Part shown: in pieces, positions 17,456-27,503 of the stretch
Numbering within the stretch: position 1 is the first letter of the stretch
How the letters are laid out: each line of letters opens with the position of its first letter
Assembly (NCBI RefSeq): GCF_000384115.1
Contig: NZ_KB913029.1
Span: forward strand, 530,907-594,906
Source: Sporichthya polymorpha DSM 43042
GTDB taxonomy: Bacteria; Actinomycetota; Actinomycetes; Sporichthyales; Sporichthyaceae
Reading direction: 5' to 3'
DNA: 64,000 bases
Notes under the pieces: model-generated
The model's database searches: none
The model's input: the letters and a program-made list of their open reading frames with translations, nothing else
Told to the model about the DNA's origin: nothing
Position numbers and translations under genes: made by a program

Positions 17456-17475
17456 GGAGCCGCACCGGCGGCTCC
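17456..17475. terminator. Hairpin between the DUF885 gene and eno
   Basis: Arms GGAGCCG and CGGCTCC enclose a 6-base loop about 60 bp downstream of the DUF885 stop and upstream of eno. There is no T-run. It plausibly ends the mfd-mazG-DUF885 transcript. Confidence 0.4.
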
Positions 17476-17537
17476 GGGTGAACACGAAGATGCTTCATTC
17501 GATTGTCCGCCTTCGCCCGATTCGCCCACCGCGGGGC

Positions 17538-19190
17538 CTACCGACCGAGCAGGGTGCGCAGGTGCCGCGGGGGCGGCGAGCCGTGGGCGAGCAGGCGGTC
17601 GTGGACTTCGCGCTCCGCCCGTCCCGGGTCCGCGGCCCGGACCTCGGCGACCAGGTCGCGCACGCCGAGATACCCGACGAAGTACGTCGAGAGCTGGGTG
17701 GAGGTGAGCAGGGACCGGCGCCACTTGCCGTGGGCCTCGCCCTCCTCCTGGTGGCCGCGGCCAGTCATCAGCGCCATGGCCTCGTCCTGCGTCATCCCGC
17801 GCGTGTGGACGCGGACATCGAGGATCGTGTTGATCGTCATCCGCAGCTGCATCTTCAGCTGCTGCATCCGCAGGGCGTCGCCACCGAAACCGTGACGGGC
17901 CATCAGCTCCTCGGAGTAGACCGCCCAGCCCTCGACGAACGGGCCGCTCCAGAACGCGGCGCGCACCTTCGTCGGCGCCACGCAGCGACGGTCGTGCGCG
18001 AGCTGGAGCACGTGCCCGGGCATCGCCTCGTGGATCGTGAGGTTCCGCAGCATGTGGCAGTTGTACTCACGGAAGAACGAGCTGACCCGCTCCGCCGGCC
18101 AGTCGGCGGGGGTCGGCGAGATCGCGTAGAACGTCGGCAGGTTCGCGGTCTCCAGCGGGCCGGGCGGGTCGCAGTAGGCGACCGCGACGCCGCGGTGGAT
18201 CTCCGGCATGACGACGATCTCGACCGGGTCGTCGTGCACGGTGACGAGGTCGTGCTCGCGCACGAACGCGGTCGTCTCGACCAGCGTCTGCTCGGCGAGG
18301 CCGACGATCGTGTCGTTGGTCGGGGCCTCGGCGGCGAGGCCGTCCAGCACACGCCGGACCTGCTCGGGCCCGGGGCGGCCGCCGTCGATCCGCGCGGCGG
18401 TCTCGGCGATCTCCGCGCTGATCCGCTCCAGCTCGGCCTCCGCGCGGGCCAGCAGGGTGTCCGGGTCGTCGTCGGTGTCGAGCGTGAGCCGCAGCCGGCG
18501 GGCGAACAGCTCCGGCCCGAGCCGTGGGTCGCCGGACGCCTCCGGGAGCCGGTCGGACAGCCACGCCAGGTGCTCGGTGAGCGCGTCGGAGGCAGCCTCG
18601 GCGAGGGGCTCGATCAGCGTGCGCAGCCCGGGGTCCTGGGCCGCGGCGACGGTGCGCTCGAGCTCGGTGGCGATCAGCGTCCGCGTCCCGGTGAACTGGC
18701 CGATCGCGGTCTCGACGTGGATCGCCGGCATCGCTTCGAGGTCCGTGCGGGCCTGGGCAAGCAGGGCCGGAATGGCCGCCAGCCGGCCCGCGAGCGAACG
18801 GATCCGGTCCGCGGCGGGGGCGAACTCGCGGGCGAGCAGCAGGTGCAGCGCCGTGCCCGGGTTGGCCTCCAGCGGGTTCCACGCGTGCTCGCGCAGCTCG
18901 GTCAGCTCGAAGACCCGCCGGCGCAGGTGGTGGACGAGGATCTCGCGGTCGACGGACTCCGCGGCGCTCGCCGCCGGCGGCAGCGCGGCCAGCTCGTCGA
19001 GGCGGGCCGAGCGCCGGGCGAGCTCGTCGGCGCGGGCCACGGGGCCGGTCGCGGGCAGCTGGTTGTCGAACCGGTGGTCGCCGAGCGCCGTCGCGGTGAC
19101 CGGTTCGAGCGCGAGGTGCTCGTCGAGGATCTCCGCCGCGGCGGCGACGAACGCCTCGGTGTAGTCGGCTCCGTCGGCCGTGGTCGTCAT
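17538..19190 (-). CDS. DUF885-family zinc-peptidase-like protein
   Basis: The 550-residue mostly helical protein carries HEAMPGHVLQLAHD near residue 400, the HExxPGH motif of the DUF885 family. This family is related to thermolysin-fold metallopeptidases, in which the two histidines bind zinc. The downstream FVEGWAVYSEELM supplies the usual second-glutamate stretch. No signal peptide is seen, so it is probably cytoplasmic. The ATG at 19190 overlaps the mazG stop (ATGA), ruling out the longer upstream extension. The natural substrate is unknown. Confidence 0.82.
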   Translation of the reverse strand: MTTTADGADYTEAFVAAAAEILDEHLALEPVTATALGDHRFDNQLPATGPVARADELARRSARLDELAALPPAASAAESVDREILVHHLRRRVFELTELREHAWNPLEANPGTALHLLLAREFAPAADRIRSLAGRLAAIPALLAQARTDLEAMPAIHVETAIGQFTGTRTLIATELERTVAAAQDPGLRTLIEPLAEAASDALTEHLAWLSDRLPEASGDPRLGPELFARRLRLTLDTDDDPDTLLARAEAELERISAEIAETAARIDGGRPGPEQVRRVLDGLAAEAPTNDTIVGLAEQTLVETTAFVREHDLVTVHDDPVEIVVMPEIHRGVAVAYCDPPGPLETANLPTFYAISPTPADWPAERVSSFFREYNCHMLRNLTIHEAMPGHVLQLAHDRRCVAPTKVRAAFWSGPFVEGWAVYSEELMARHGFGGDALRMQQLKMQLRMTINTILDVRVHTRGMTQDEAMALMTGRGHQEEGEAHGKWRRSLLTSTQLSTYFVGYLGVRDLVAEVRAADPGRAEREVHDRLLAHGSPPPRHLRTLLGR

Positions 19191-19870
19191 GCTCCCCCGC
19201 CCTCCCCCGGCTCGCGGGCCGCGGCCGATTCCAGGTCCCGGACCGTCGCGGCGAAGCGCCGGCACGCGGCGCGGAGCTCGGCCTCGGCGTCGAGGCCGCG
19301 GGCCCGGGCGGCCGCAACCGTTGCGAACAGCAGCTCACCCAGGTCGGCGTCGGCCGGGACGTCGGCCTGCGGCACCGGCACGACCAGCGGGGCCTTCTCG
19401 GCCCGGGAGAGCAGCTTGTCCGCCAGCGCGAGCGCGGGCTGGGCCAGCGGCACCCCGTCCATCGCGGAGGTGCGGCCCTTCTCTGCCGCCTTGAGCTTCT
19501 CCCAGTTCGCCTCGACGTCGGCCGCGGTCTCGGCGACCTCGTCGGCGAACACGTGCGGGTGCCGGCGGACCAGCTTGGCCGCGATCCCGGCGGCGACGTC
19601 GTCGATGTCGAAGGGGTCCGCGGCGTCCTCGGCGGCGATGCGCGCGTGGAAGACGACCTGCAGCAGCAGGTCCCCGAGCTCCTCGCGCAGGTGCGCGCGG
19701 TCGCCGGACTCGACGGCCTCGATCGTCTCGTAGGTCTCCTCGACCAGGTACTTCAGCAGCGAGGAGTGGGTCTGCTCGGCGTCCCAGGGACACCCGCCCG
19801 GCGAGCGGAGGCGGTCCATGACCGCCACCAGCTCCAGCAGCGCCGCCCCGGGGCGGTCGGGCCGATTCAC
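19187..19870 (-). CDS. mazG: Nucleoside triphosphate pyrophosphohydrolase MazG
   Basis: The 227-residue MazG has the typical N-terminal LRSPGGCPWDAEQTHSSL and the metal-binding EExxE...ExxD set in LVEETYETIEA and REELGDLLLQVVFHA. It hydrolyses (d)NTPs to NMP and PPi, and homologues remove damaged nucleotides or lower ppGpp. The C-terminal half is a shortened second MazG-like region without full metal ligands. It overlaps both neighbours by ATGA, so SurA-like, mazG and DUF885 are translationally coupled downstream of mfd, a common actinobacterial layout. Confidence 0.93.
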   Translation of the reverse strand: MNRPDRPGAALLELVAVMDRLRSPGGCPWDAEQTHSSLLKYLVEETYETIEAVESGDRAHLREELGDLLLQVVFHARIAAEDAADPFDIDDVAAGIAAKLVRRHPHVFADEVAETAADVEANWEKLKAAEKGRTSAMDGVPLAQPALALADKLLSRAEKAPLVVPVPQADVPADADLGELLFATVAAARARGLDAEAELRAACRRFAATVRDLESAAAREPGEGGGA

Positions 19871-20472
19871 CCCTTGGGCGCCTTGAGGAAGTCCCAGGAG
19901 GTCACGGTGATCTGACCCACCTTCGGATCGAACGTCCCGTACCGCGGGTTCACCTTGATCCGCAGCGACTCGGCGACCGCGATCAGGCGCTTCGCGAACT
20001 CCTCGTTCAGCTGCGTCTCGCCCGCGTTCGGGAACTGCTGCTCGATCGCCTCGCTGATCTTCCGTTCGATCGTGAAGCGTCGGTACACCTCGTCGAGCGA
20101 CTCGACGGTGACGTTGTTCTGCGCGGCGAGCTCCGCGAGCTCGTCCGCCGAGCGGCTCTCGGCCGAGCGCGTCTCCTCGATGTCCGCCTCGGTGATCCGG
20201 AGGTTCATCTGCTGAGCGGCGCGCTCGAAGACCAGGTTCAGCACGCGCCGCTCGACCTCGACGCGGGCGGCGTCCGGGTCGAGCTCGGTCGGCAGCCCGA
20301 ACTCCTCCCGCTGCTCGCGAACCTGGTCGAGGTAGCTCTGGATCTCCGTGACCGTGATCCGCTGGTCCTCGACGATCGCGGCCGCACCCAGCTGGCTCGG
20401 CTCGCAGGCGGACAGACCGCCGAACGTCACGGCGGCGGCGAACAGGAGCGCGACGCGCCTGCTGCGGTTCAC
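19867..20472 (-). CDS. SurA N-terminal-domain lipoprotein
   Basis: The 201-residue protein has a basic N-terminus, a hydrophobic stretch and lipobox GLSAC (lipidated Cys near residue 23). It then resembles the SurA N-terminal chaperone domain (VEDQRITVTEIQSYLDQVREQ through RRFTIERKISEAIEQQ). There is no parvulin PPIase domain. It ends in a small C-terminal strand region (RYGTFDPKVGQITV). It is probably an extracytoplasmic folding factor anchored to the membrane. It sits 10 bp downstream of mfd and overlaps mazG. Confidence 0.8.
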   Translation of the reverse strand: MNRSRRVALLFAAAVTFGGLSACEPSQLGAAAIVEDQRITVTEIQSYLDQVREQREEFGLPTELDPDAARVEVERRVLNLVFERAAQQMNLRITEADIEETRSAESRSADELAELAAQNNVTVESLDEVYRRFTIERKISEAIEQQFPNAGETQLNEEFAKRLIAVAESLRIKVNPRYGTFDPKVGQITVTSWDFLKAPKG

Positions 20473-20482
20473 GCGGATCTCC

Positions 20483-23400
20483 TCAGGACTTGCCGGCGGT
20501 GTTGGCGCTCGAGATGTCGGAGGTCACCAGCTCGACGACCTGCCGGGCCCAGTCCAGCAGCTCCAGGCCGACGAGCGGGGTTCCACCGACCCGTGCGGTG
20601 CTCGGGCGCGGCACGAGGATCGTACGCACGGGCGCCTTCACCACGGACTTCGGGTACAGGCGCTGCAGACGCATCTGCTGGGACTCGCGCAGCGTCACCG
20701 GACTGAACCGGACGTGCGGCCCGGCGACCGTCACCTCCTCGATCCCGGCGCCCCGGACGAGCGAGCGGAAGCGCGCGACGGCGAGCAGGTTCTCCACCTC
20801 GGTCGGCACCGGCCCGTAGCGGTCCGTGAGCTCGTCGCGGACGGCGGTGATGTCCTCCTCCGGGTCCCGCCCGGAGATCGAGCCGATGTCCGCGATGCGC
20901 TTGTACGCCTCCAGGCGCAGGCGCTCTCCGGGGATGTAGTCGTGCGGGATGTGGGCGTCGACGGGCAGCTCGACCCGCACCTCCGACGGCGGGGCCTCCT
21001 TGCCCTCCCCCTGCGCCTTGTACTCGGCGACGGCCTCGCCGACCATCCGGACGTAGAGGTCGAACCCGACGCCCTCGATGTGGCCGGACTGCTCGCCGCC
21101 GAGCAGGTTGCCGGCGCCGCGGATCTCGAGGTCCTTCATCGCGACGTACATGCCGGCGCCGAGCTCGGTGTGCTGCGCGATCGTCGCGAGCCGCTCGTGC
21201 GCGGTCTCGGTCAGCGGCTTCTCCGGCGGGTACAGGAAGTACGCGTACCCCCGCTCGCGCGAGCGCCCGACGCGGCCGCGGAGCTGGTGCAGCTGCGCGA
21301 GGCCGAGCACGTCGGCGCGCTCGACGATCAGGGTGTTGGCGTTGGAGATGTCCAGGCCGGTCTCGACGATCGTCGTGCAGACGAGGACGTCGAAGCGCTT
21401 CTCCCAGAAGTCGACGATGACCTGCTCGAGCGTGTGCTCGTTCATCTGCCCGTGCGCGGTGGCGATGCGCGCCTCGGGGACGAGCTCGGCCAGGCGCTTT
21501 GCGGCCTTCTCGATCGACTCCACGCGGTTGTGGACGTAGAAGACCTGACCCTCCCTCAGGAGCTCGCGGCGGATCGCGGCCTGGATCTGCTTGTCCTGGT
21601 ACGGCCCGACGAAGGTGAGGACGGGGTGCCGCTCCTCCGGCGGGGTCTGGATCGTCGACATCTCCCGGATGCCGGTGATCGACATCTCCAGCGTCCGCGG
21701 GATCGGGGTCGCGGACATCGTGAGGACGTCGACGTGCGTCCGCAGCTTCTTCAGCTGCTCCTTGTGCTCGACGCCGAAGCGCTGCTCCTCGTCGACGATG
21801 ATCAGCCCGAGGTTCTTGAACTGCGTCGTCGCCGCCAGGAGCCGGTGCGTGCCGATGACGACGTCGACGCTGCCGTCGGCGAGACCCTCGAGGACGGCCT
21901 GGGCCTCGGACGCGGTGTTGAACCGGGAGAGGTTCTTCACCGTCACCGGGAACGGCGCGTACCGGTCGGAGAAGGTCTGGAAGTGCTGCTGGGACAGCAG
22001 TGTCGTCGGGACCAGGACCGCGACCTGCTTGCCGTCCTGCACCGCCTTGAACGCCGCGCGGACCGCGATCTCCGTCTTGCCGTAGCCGACGTCGCCGCAG
22101 ATCACGCGGTCCATCGGGTACGGCTTCTCCATGTCGGCCTTGACCTCGTCGATGGCCCCGAGCTGGTCGGGCGTCTCGATGTAGGGGAAGGCGTCCTCGA
22201 GCTCACGCTGCCACGGGGTGTCCGGCGCGAAGGCGTGCCCGGGGGCGGAGGTGCGCGCGGCGTAGAGGCGGATCAGCTCACCCGCGATCTCCTTGACCGC
22301 CTTGCGGGCGCGGCCCTTCGCCTTCTGCCAGTCCGCGCCGCCGAGGCGGTGCAACGCCGGCTGTTCGCCGCCGACGTAGCGCGTGACGGCCTCGAGTGCG
22401 TCCGACGGGACGTAGAGCCGGTCGCCGGGCTGGCCGCGTTTGCTCGGCGCGTACTCGATGACGAGGTACTCGCGCGTCGCGCCCCCGACGGTGCGCTGCA
22501 CCATCTCCACGTACTTTCCGACCCCGTGCTGGGAGTGCACGACGAAGTCGCCGGGCCGCAGCTGCAGCGGGTCGACCATGTTCTTGCGCCGGCTCGGCAT
22601 CCGGCCGCGCAGGTCCTTGGTCGAGATCCCCGCCCGGCTGGTGAGGTCGAACTCGGTGAGGACCGCGAGCTTGCGCGCCTCGTCGACGAACCCGGTCGCG
22701 AGCTCCGCGCACGTCACCAGCGCCATGCCCGGCTCCGGCGGACCGGCGATCTCGTCGACCAACCGCACCGGGAGGCTGTCGGCGGCGAGCACCTCGACCG
22801 TGCGCTGCGCCGTCCCGTGCCCGGCCGCGACCATCACCACCGACCAGCCGTCGGCCAGCCAGCCCTGAACGTCCGCCACCGCCCGCGCGGTCTCGCCCCG
22901 GTAGGCCTCCGGCGCCCGCGCCCCCAGCGCAGCGTCCGAAGGATCGGTCGCAATAGCAGCCACATCGTCGGACGCACCGTCATCGGCGGTGTCGGTCGAG
23001 GCGAAGGGCGCGATCGTCCACCACGGGAGCCCGAGGCCGCGGATGTGGTCGCGGACCTCGGCGAGGTCGCGGAGCGCGGCGGCGCCGAGGTCGATCGGGG
23101 CCTGACCGCCGACGGCGGCGCCGGACCAGGAGGCCTCGAGGAACTCCTGGCTGGTGCGGACGAGGTCGGCCGCGCGGGCACGGACGCGCTCGGGGTCGCA
23201 GGCGACGATCAGGGTGCCCGGCGGCATCTGGTCGACGAGGAGCTCCATGCGGTCGACCAGGACCGGCGAGAGCGCCTCCATGCCGTCGACCGCGATGCCG
23301 TCGGCGATGCGTCCGACGATGTCCTCCAGCTCCGGGTGCGAGGTGCGCAGCGCGGCCGCGCGGTCCCGCACCTCCTTGGTCAGCAGGAGCTCCCGGCACG

Positions 23401-24118
23401 GGGGCGCCCACAGCGTCTCGCGGGTCTCGGCCTTCTCCCCCGTCTCCAGGCTGCGCTGGTCGGCGACCTTGAACGGGCGGATCTCCTCGACCGTGTCGCC
23501 CCAGAACTCGACGCGGAGCGGGTGCTCCTCGGTCGGCGGGAAGACATCGACGAGACCACCACGGACGGCGAACTCGCCGCGGCGCTCGACAAGGTCGACG
23601 CGCGCGTAGGCGGCCGCGGCGAGTCCGTCGACGACGGCGTCGAGCTCGACCTCGTCGCCGACCCGGAGGCTGACCGGTTCCAGCTCCCCCAGGCCCGGCA
23701 CCATCGGCTGCACGAGGCTGCGCACGGGGCAGATGACGACGTCGAGCGGGCCCGCCGCCGGGTCGTCCGGCATCGGACGCGTGAGGCGGCGCAGGACGGC
23801 CAGCCGGCGGCCGACGGTGTCCGCGCGGGGCGACATGCGCTCGTGCGGGAGCGTCTCCCACGACGGGAACACCGCGACGCGCTCGGCCGGGAGCAGCGCG
23901 GAGAGGGCGGCCTGCAGGTCCTCGGCCTCGCGGCCGGTCGCGACGACGGCCAGCACGGGGCGGCCGGTGCGGGCCGCGAGCGCGGCCAGGGCGAACGGGC
24001 GCAACCCGGGCGGGCCGATCAGGTCCAGGCTCGGCAGGTCACCGGCCTGGGCGCGCGTCAGCGCGTCGGCGAGCACCGGATCGGTGGCGACGACGTCGAG
24101 GAGACCGGACAGCGGCAC
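20483..24118 (-). CDS. mfd: Transcription-repair coupling factor Mfd
   Basis: The 1211-residue ATP-dependent translocase releases stalled RNA polymerase and recruits UvrA. Visible parts are the UvrB-like N-terminus ([23 protein letters not shown]), the RNAP-interaction domain starting at [17 protein letters not shown], Walker [12 protein letters not shown], the DEEQ box ([13 protein letters not shown]), SATPIPRT, the translocation motif (QLRGRVGRS) and the C-terminal TRCF domain. GTG at 24118 is chosen: GGAAGAGG lies upstream and the homologous N-terminus begins there, although the frame stays open further upstream. Confidence 0.95.
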   Translation of the reverse strand: MPLSGLLDVVATDPVLADALTRAQAGDLPSLDLIGPPGLRPFALAALAARTGRPVLAVVATGREAEDLQAALSALLPAERVAVFPSWETLPHERMSPRADTVGRRLAVLRRLTRPMPDDPAAGPLDVVICPVRSLVQPMVPGLGELEPVSLRVGDEVELDAVVDGLAAAAYARVDLVERRGEFAVRGGLVDVFPPTEEHPLRVEFWGDTVEEIRPFKVADQRSLETGEKAETRETLWAPPCRELLLTKEVRDRAAALRTSHPELEDIVGRIADGIAVDGMEALSPVLVDRMELLVDQMPPGTLIVACDPERVRARAADLVRTSQEFLEASWSGAAVGGQAPIDLGAAALRDLAEVRDHIRGLGLPWWTIAPFASTDTADDGASDDVAAIATDPSDAALGARAPEAYRGETARAVADVQGWLADGWSVVMVAAGHGTAQRTVEVLAADSLPVRLVDEIAGPPEPGMALVTCAELATGFVDEARKLAVLTEFDLTSRAGISTKDLRGRMPSRRKNMVDPLQLRPGDFVVHSQHGVGKYVEMVQRTVGGATREYLVIEYAPSKRGQPGDRLYVPSDALEAVTRYVGGEQPALHRLGGADWQKAKGRARKAVKEIAGELIRLYAARTSAPGHAFAPDTPWQRELEDAFPYIETPDQLGAIDEVKADMEKPYPMDRVICGDVGYGKTEIAVRAAFKAVQDGKQVAVLVPTTLLSQQHFQTFSDRYAPFPVTVKNLSRFNTASEAQAVLEGLADGSVDVVIGTHRLLAATTQFKNLGLIIVDEEQRFGVEHKEQLKKLRTHVDVLTMSATPIPRTLEMSITGIREMSTIQTPPEERHPVLTFVGPYQDKQIQAAIRRELLREGQVFYVHNRVESIEKAAKRLAELVPEARIATAHGQMNEHTLEQVIVDFWEKRFDVLVCTTIVETGLDISNANTLIVERADVLGLAQLHQLRGRVGRSRERGYAYFLYPPEKPLTETAHERLATIAQHTELGAGMYVAMKDLEIRGAGNLLGGEQSGHIEGVGFDLYVRMVGEAVAEYKAQGEGKEAPPSEVRVELPVDAHIPHDYIPGERLRLEAYKRIADIGSISGRDPEEDITAVRDELTDRYGPVPTEVENLLAVARFRSLVRGAGIEEVTVAGPHVRFSPVTLRESQQMRLQRLYPKSVVKAPVRTILVPRPSTARVGGTPLVGLELLDWARQVVELVTSDISSANTAGKS

Positions 24119-24155
24119 GGTGAGCCTCTTCCCATGCGGGTGCGGACAACGCGAA

Positions 24156-24184
24156 CACCCCGGATCCGCAACCGGACCGGGGTG
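24156..24184. promoter_or_regulatory. Inverted repeat in the divergent mfd/lipoprotein promoter region
   Basis: Perfect 8-bp arms CACCCCGG and CCGGGGTG are separated by 13 bp, between the mfd start and the lipoprotein gene. It may be an operator; no regulator is identifiable. Confidence 0.4.
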
Positions 24185-24247
24185 GTCACAGCCTACGTCG
24201 GCCCGGCGACAACACGTCCGGGCCGACCGCCTGGGAGGATCGCGGGC

Positions 24248-24769
24248 ATGAGCACGCAGCGGAGTGGGCACTGGCGACGCACGGTGGCGATCGGGGCCGT
24301 CCTGGTCCTCGCCCTGGCCGGCTGCAGCGACGACGACGGCGGCGACACCGACGCCCTCGGGGAGGACCTGGAGGCCTCGGAGAGCCCCTTCCCCGCCCCC
24401 GGCAGCTACGCGGACAAGGTCAACCGGCTGTGCGACCAGCTCGCCGCGGACAGCCTCGACGTCACCGGCGGCGAGGACCCGACCCGCGCCCAGTTCCTCG
24501 AGGACCAGCCGAAGCTGGCGGCGCTCATCGAGACCTTCGACGCCGAGGTCGCCGAGCTCCCGGTGACGGACACCGACCGGACCGCCGCCGACGCGATGAA
24601 GGCCTTCCAACGCTCCAGCGACGAGAGCTACGCCAAGGTCGTCGACGCCGCGAAGACCGGCGACGACGCCGCGTTCCAGAGCGCGTTCACCGCGTTTCTC
24701 GAGGGCTTCGCGGAGACTGACGCCGACGAGAACATCCAGGCCCAGGGCATCTTCTGCCCCGGTCGGTAG
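24248..24769 (+). CDS. Putative lipoprotein of unknown function
   Basis: The 173-residue protein starts with a basic N-terminus, a hydrophobic stretch and lipobox LALAGC, followed by an acidic linker ([20 protein letters not shown]). The remaining domain (about residues 55-173) is helical, with two cysteines (NRLCDQL and IFCPGR) that could form a disulfide. GGAGG lies about 9 bases before the ATG. I do not recognise a family. It is convergent with the secreted transglycosylase-like gene, 3 bp apart. Confidence 0.7.
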   Translation: MSTQRSGHWRRTVAIGAVLVLALAGCSDDDGGDTDALGEDLEASESPFPAPGSYADKVNRLCDQLAADSLDVTGGEDPTRAQFLEDQPKLAALIETFDAEVAELPVTDTDRTAADAMKAFQRSSDESYAKVVDAAKTGDDAAFQSAFTAFLEGFAETDADENIQAQGIFCPGR

Positions 24770-24772
24770 ACC

Positions 24773-25675
24773 TCAGCGCCGGCAGCGCAGCTCCCGGTCG
24801 GGAACCTCGAGCAGCCGGTCGACGACGGTCGCGGCGAGCAGCTCCCACTGGGCGTACCGGTTGGGGAACGCCGAGCGCTGGACGGCCTGGGCGGCGACGG
24901 TGAGGGGCATCCGCTCCCAGCCCGGGATCGAGACCAGCGGCCCGTAGAAGGCGGCCGCGGCGTAGGCCGGGGTGGTGATCTGCTTGCGGGTGCCCCAGCC
25001 GTAGGACGGGCGCTGCTGGAACAGCCCGAGCGAGTCGCGGTCGCCCCAGTTCAGGTTGCGGATCCAGGACTCCTGGTAGGCAGTCGCGAGCGCGATCACC
25101 GCGGCGCGCGGCGGGAGACCGAGCAGCTGGCCGACGGCGACGATCGTCCGCGCGTTCGCCAACTGGTGCGCGTCGAGCGCAGGCAGTTGCTGGATGCGCC
25201 GGGTGTAGCCGCACGCGCGGGACAGGTGCGGCAGCCGGGCGCGGCGCTGAATCGGCTTCGCCAGCACCCGCTGCGGCAGCGGCTGGCCGATCACGACCTC
25301 GGGCCGGCGCAGCGCCAGCTCCGGCCGCGCCGCGGCGCGGGAGGCCCGCACGTCCGCGGTAACGGGTTCCGACGTGACGCCCGGGGTGGCAGCGCTCGGC
25401 GCGGGAGTCGCGGTCCGCTCCCAGCCCCGGGGCAGGAACCGGTCCCCGGGCGCGGGCGCCGGGCCGGCGGGGCCGAGCGGCGACGCCAGGGCGGCCGCGT
25501 CCACGGCGTCGGCGTGCGGTTCGTCCGCGATCACCGGGCTCGCGAGGGCCGCGCCGACGAGGGAGAGGGCGACGGCCGCGGCGAGGGAGTGACGGCCGTG
25601 GCTCGGGCGGAAACGCGAGAGGCGACGTGGTGAGCCAGGCCACAGCCGGCGGTGCGCGTGGTGGGTGGGGAACAC
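24773..25675 (-). CDS. Secreted lytic-transglycosylase-like protein, paralogue 1
   Basis: A long signal sequence (hydrophobic core AAAVALSLVGAALA, likely cut before DEPHAD) leads to a Pro/Ala-rich linker. The C-terminal domain contains ACGYTRR, NARTIVAVGQLLGLPPRAAV, the probable catalytic-Glu stretch YQESWIRNL and SLGLFQQRPSYGWGT. The LGLFQQRPS pattern marks a widespread actinobacterial family with lysozyme-like features. It probably acts on peptidoglycan outside the cell. GTG at 25675 gives 300 residues, but no good ribosome site is visible, so the start is uncertain. A close paralogue is encoded at 30611-31681. Confidence 0.72.
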   Translation of the reverse strand: MFPTHHAHRRLWPGSPRRLSRFRPSHGRHSLAAAVALSLVGAALASPVIADEPHADAVDAAALASPLGPAGPAPAPGDRFLPRGWERTATPAPSAATPGVTSEPVTADVRASRAAARPELALRRPEVVIGQPLPQRVLAKPIQRRARLPHLSRACGYTRRIQQLPALDAHQLANARTIVAVGQLLGLPPRAAVIALATAYQESWIRNLNWGDRDSLGLFQQRPSYGWGTRKQITTPAYAAAAFYGPLVSIPGWERMPLTVAAQAVQRSAFPNRYAQWELLAATVVDRLLEVPDRELRCRR

Positions 25676-25884
25676 GGGAAAGGACCGTAGATCGGCACCT
25701 CGGACCCGTTCCCGAGCCGCTTTCGTCTCCGTCGAGCACCCTCCGGAGCACTGTCCGGCCTGTCCCGTTTCGTCCGCGTGTTGTGCGGCGTGTCGCGCGA
25801 GGTCACCGTGATCTACCGGACAAATCTTCCGCAGCCGCCGCGTGCTGCGTGCGCCGAGGGACGGCGGGTAGCCGCTCCTTCGTA

Positions 25885-26796
25885 ATGCCAAAGAGTCGGA
25901 TCCAGACGCCGCGTCACCTCGACGCGACCCAGCCGGTGGGCGGGGCCGTCGGGGCCGCTGTCGACGCCGCACCCGCGCCCGGCGCCGCCGGCGAACTCGT
26001 CGCGGGGGCGCCCTTCGGGCTCGGCGACCGGTACCGGTTGCGGCGGCTGCTCGGCACCGGCGGCATGGCGTCGGTGTGGCTCGCGGACGACGTCGGCGGG
26101 CGCGAGCCCGTGGCCGAGGCGGTCGCGGTGAAGATCCTCGCCGACTCCCTGGCCCTGGACCCCCAGTTCGTCGACCGGTTCCGCCGGGAGGCGCAGATCG
26201 CCGGAACGCTGCGGCACCCGCGGCTCGTGGCGGTTGTCGACGACGGCGGCGACCACCGCCGCCCGTACCTCGCGATGGAGTACGTGCGCGGGAAGACCCT
26301 CGCCCAGCGGATGAAGGCCGACGACCCGCCCGACGCGATGACGCTCGCGCGGCACATGCTGGAGGCCGTCGCCTACGTGCACGACTCCGGGGTCGTGCAC
26401 CGCGACATCAAGCCGTCGAACCTGCTGCTCACCGACACCGGCGAGGCGAAGCTCTTCGACTTCGGCATCGCGCTCTCCCCCGCCGCCGCGCGCCTGACGC
26501 AGACCGGCGAGGTCATGGGCACCGCGCGGTACGTCGCACCCGAGGTGCTCGAAGGTGTCGCCCCGACCTACCGCTCCGACCTGTACTCGTGCGGCGTGCT
26601 GCTCGAGGTCTGCGTCGGCGCGAGCGCGCCGCCCGTCCTCTGGGACGTCATCGACGCCTGCACCCGCCTGCGCACGTCCGAACGCCCGGCTTCCGCCCGC
26701 GAGGCGCTCGCCCTGCTCGAGCGCGCCGGGCCGGCGCGCACCCCCCGTCCGCGGTCCCACCCGTCCACGACCCGAGGAGCCGAACCGTGTCGGTGA
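25885..26796 (+). CDS. Serine/threonine protein kinase, soluble, with a shortened C-lobe
   Basis: The 303-residue Hanks-type kinase has the P-loop LGTGGMASVW, VAVK lysine, αC glutamate in RREAQIAG, catalytic HRDIKPSN, DFG and GTARYVAPE. After SDLYSCGVLLEV, the usual segment of a full kinase (TGRPPF to the αG region) is missing, and the protein passes directly to PPVLWDVIDACTRL. No TM or PASTA domain is present. It overlaps the next membrane-protein gene by 10 bp and is probably co-transcribed with the class A PBP two genes on. It may phosphorylate cell-wall factors; whether the short C-lobe folds normally is uncertain. Confidence 0.85.
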   Translation: MPKSRIQTPRHLDATQPVGGAVGAAVDAAPAPGAAGELVAGAPFGLGDRYRLRRLLGTGGMASVWLADDVGGREPVAEAVAVKILADSLALDPQFVDRFRREAQIAGTLRHPRLVAVVDDGGDHRRPYLAMEYVRGKTLAQRMKADDPPDAMTLARHMLEAVAYVHDSGVVHRDIKPSNLLLTDTGEAKLFDFGIALSPAAARLTQTGEVMGTARYVAPEVLEGVAPTYRSDLYSCGVLLEVCVGASAPPVLWDVIDACTRLRTSERPASAREALALLERAGPARTPRPRSHPSTTRGAEPCR

Positions 26797-27503
26797 GCCC
26801 AGCCCGGTCCAGCGCGGCCCGGATTCGCACCACCGGATCCCCGACCGACGCCACCATCGGCGGTCGGCCGACGCACCGGCGCCGGACGCTCCTGCCCGCG
26901 CAGTTGCGCCCACGCCGACGGCAGCAGCAACTCGACCCGGCGACCGTGATCGCCCGGCAGCGCCGGGTGTTCGGCGGTGTGAAGATCGGCGCCGCGTTCT
27001 TCGGCTGGGTCACCGCGGTCGGCATGACGGTGCTGCTCACCCTCGGCGTCCTCACGCTGATGATCGCGATCGGCGTCGTGCTCGGCACCGACCCGGACAG
27101 CGCCACCGACGGTGCCGCGTCCAACGCGGTCGCGGTCAGCATCCTCGGCGCGATCCTGCTCGCGGTCGTCCTGTTCGGCGCCTTCCTCTGCGGCGGCTAC
27201 GTGGCCGCGCGCATGGCTCGGTTCGACGGACTCCTGCAGGGCGTCGCGGTCTGCGGATGGACGGTGGGCGTGCCGGTCGCACTGTTCCTGCTCGCCCTCG
27301 TGCTCGACCTCGGCTTCCGAGACGTCGCGCTCTCCCTGCTGCCGAGCATCGCGACGGCGGTGCTCGGGCTCGGTGCGCTCGGCGTCGCGGCGCTCGGCGC
27401 GATCACGGGCGGTCTGATCGGTGAGCGGTACCACCGCGTGGTGGACCAGGTCGGCCTGACGGGCGGTCCGACGGAGGGTGCCGGCGCGGAGGAACGTGCG
27501 TGA
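26787..27503 (+). CDS. Four-TM membrane protein of unknown function
   Basis: The 238-residue protein has a basic N-terminal tail of about 65 residues (RRRQQQLDPATVIARQRR). Four hydrophobic segments follow (about 72-98, 112-137, 148-175 and 182-208), with FLCGGYVAARMARFDGLLQG between the second and third, and a polar C-terminus. The glycine-rich GGYVAARMAR turn is common in small actinobacterial membrane proteins annotated only as hypothetical. GAGGAG precedes the GTG. It is sandwiched by overlap between the kinase and the PBP gene, suggesting a part in regulated cell-wall synthesis; that is context only. Confidence 0.72.
   Translation: MSVSPARSSAARIRTTGSPTDATIGGRPTHRRRTLLPAQLRPRRRQQQLDPATVIARQRRVFGGVKIGAAFFGWVTAVGMTVLLTLGVLTLMIAIGVVLGTDPDSATDGAASNAVAVSILGAILLAVVLFGAFLCGGYVAARMARFDGLLQGVAVCGWTVGVPVALFLLALVLDLGFRDVALSLLPSIATAVLGLGALGVAALGAITGGLIGERYHRVVDQVGLTGGPTEGAGAEERA

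Noticed and set aside
20348-24769. 1,400-codon plus-strand open frame opposite mfd
   Set aside because: Only its last 173 codons (from 24248) form a credible protein; the rest mirrors mfd in another frame.
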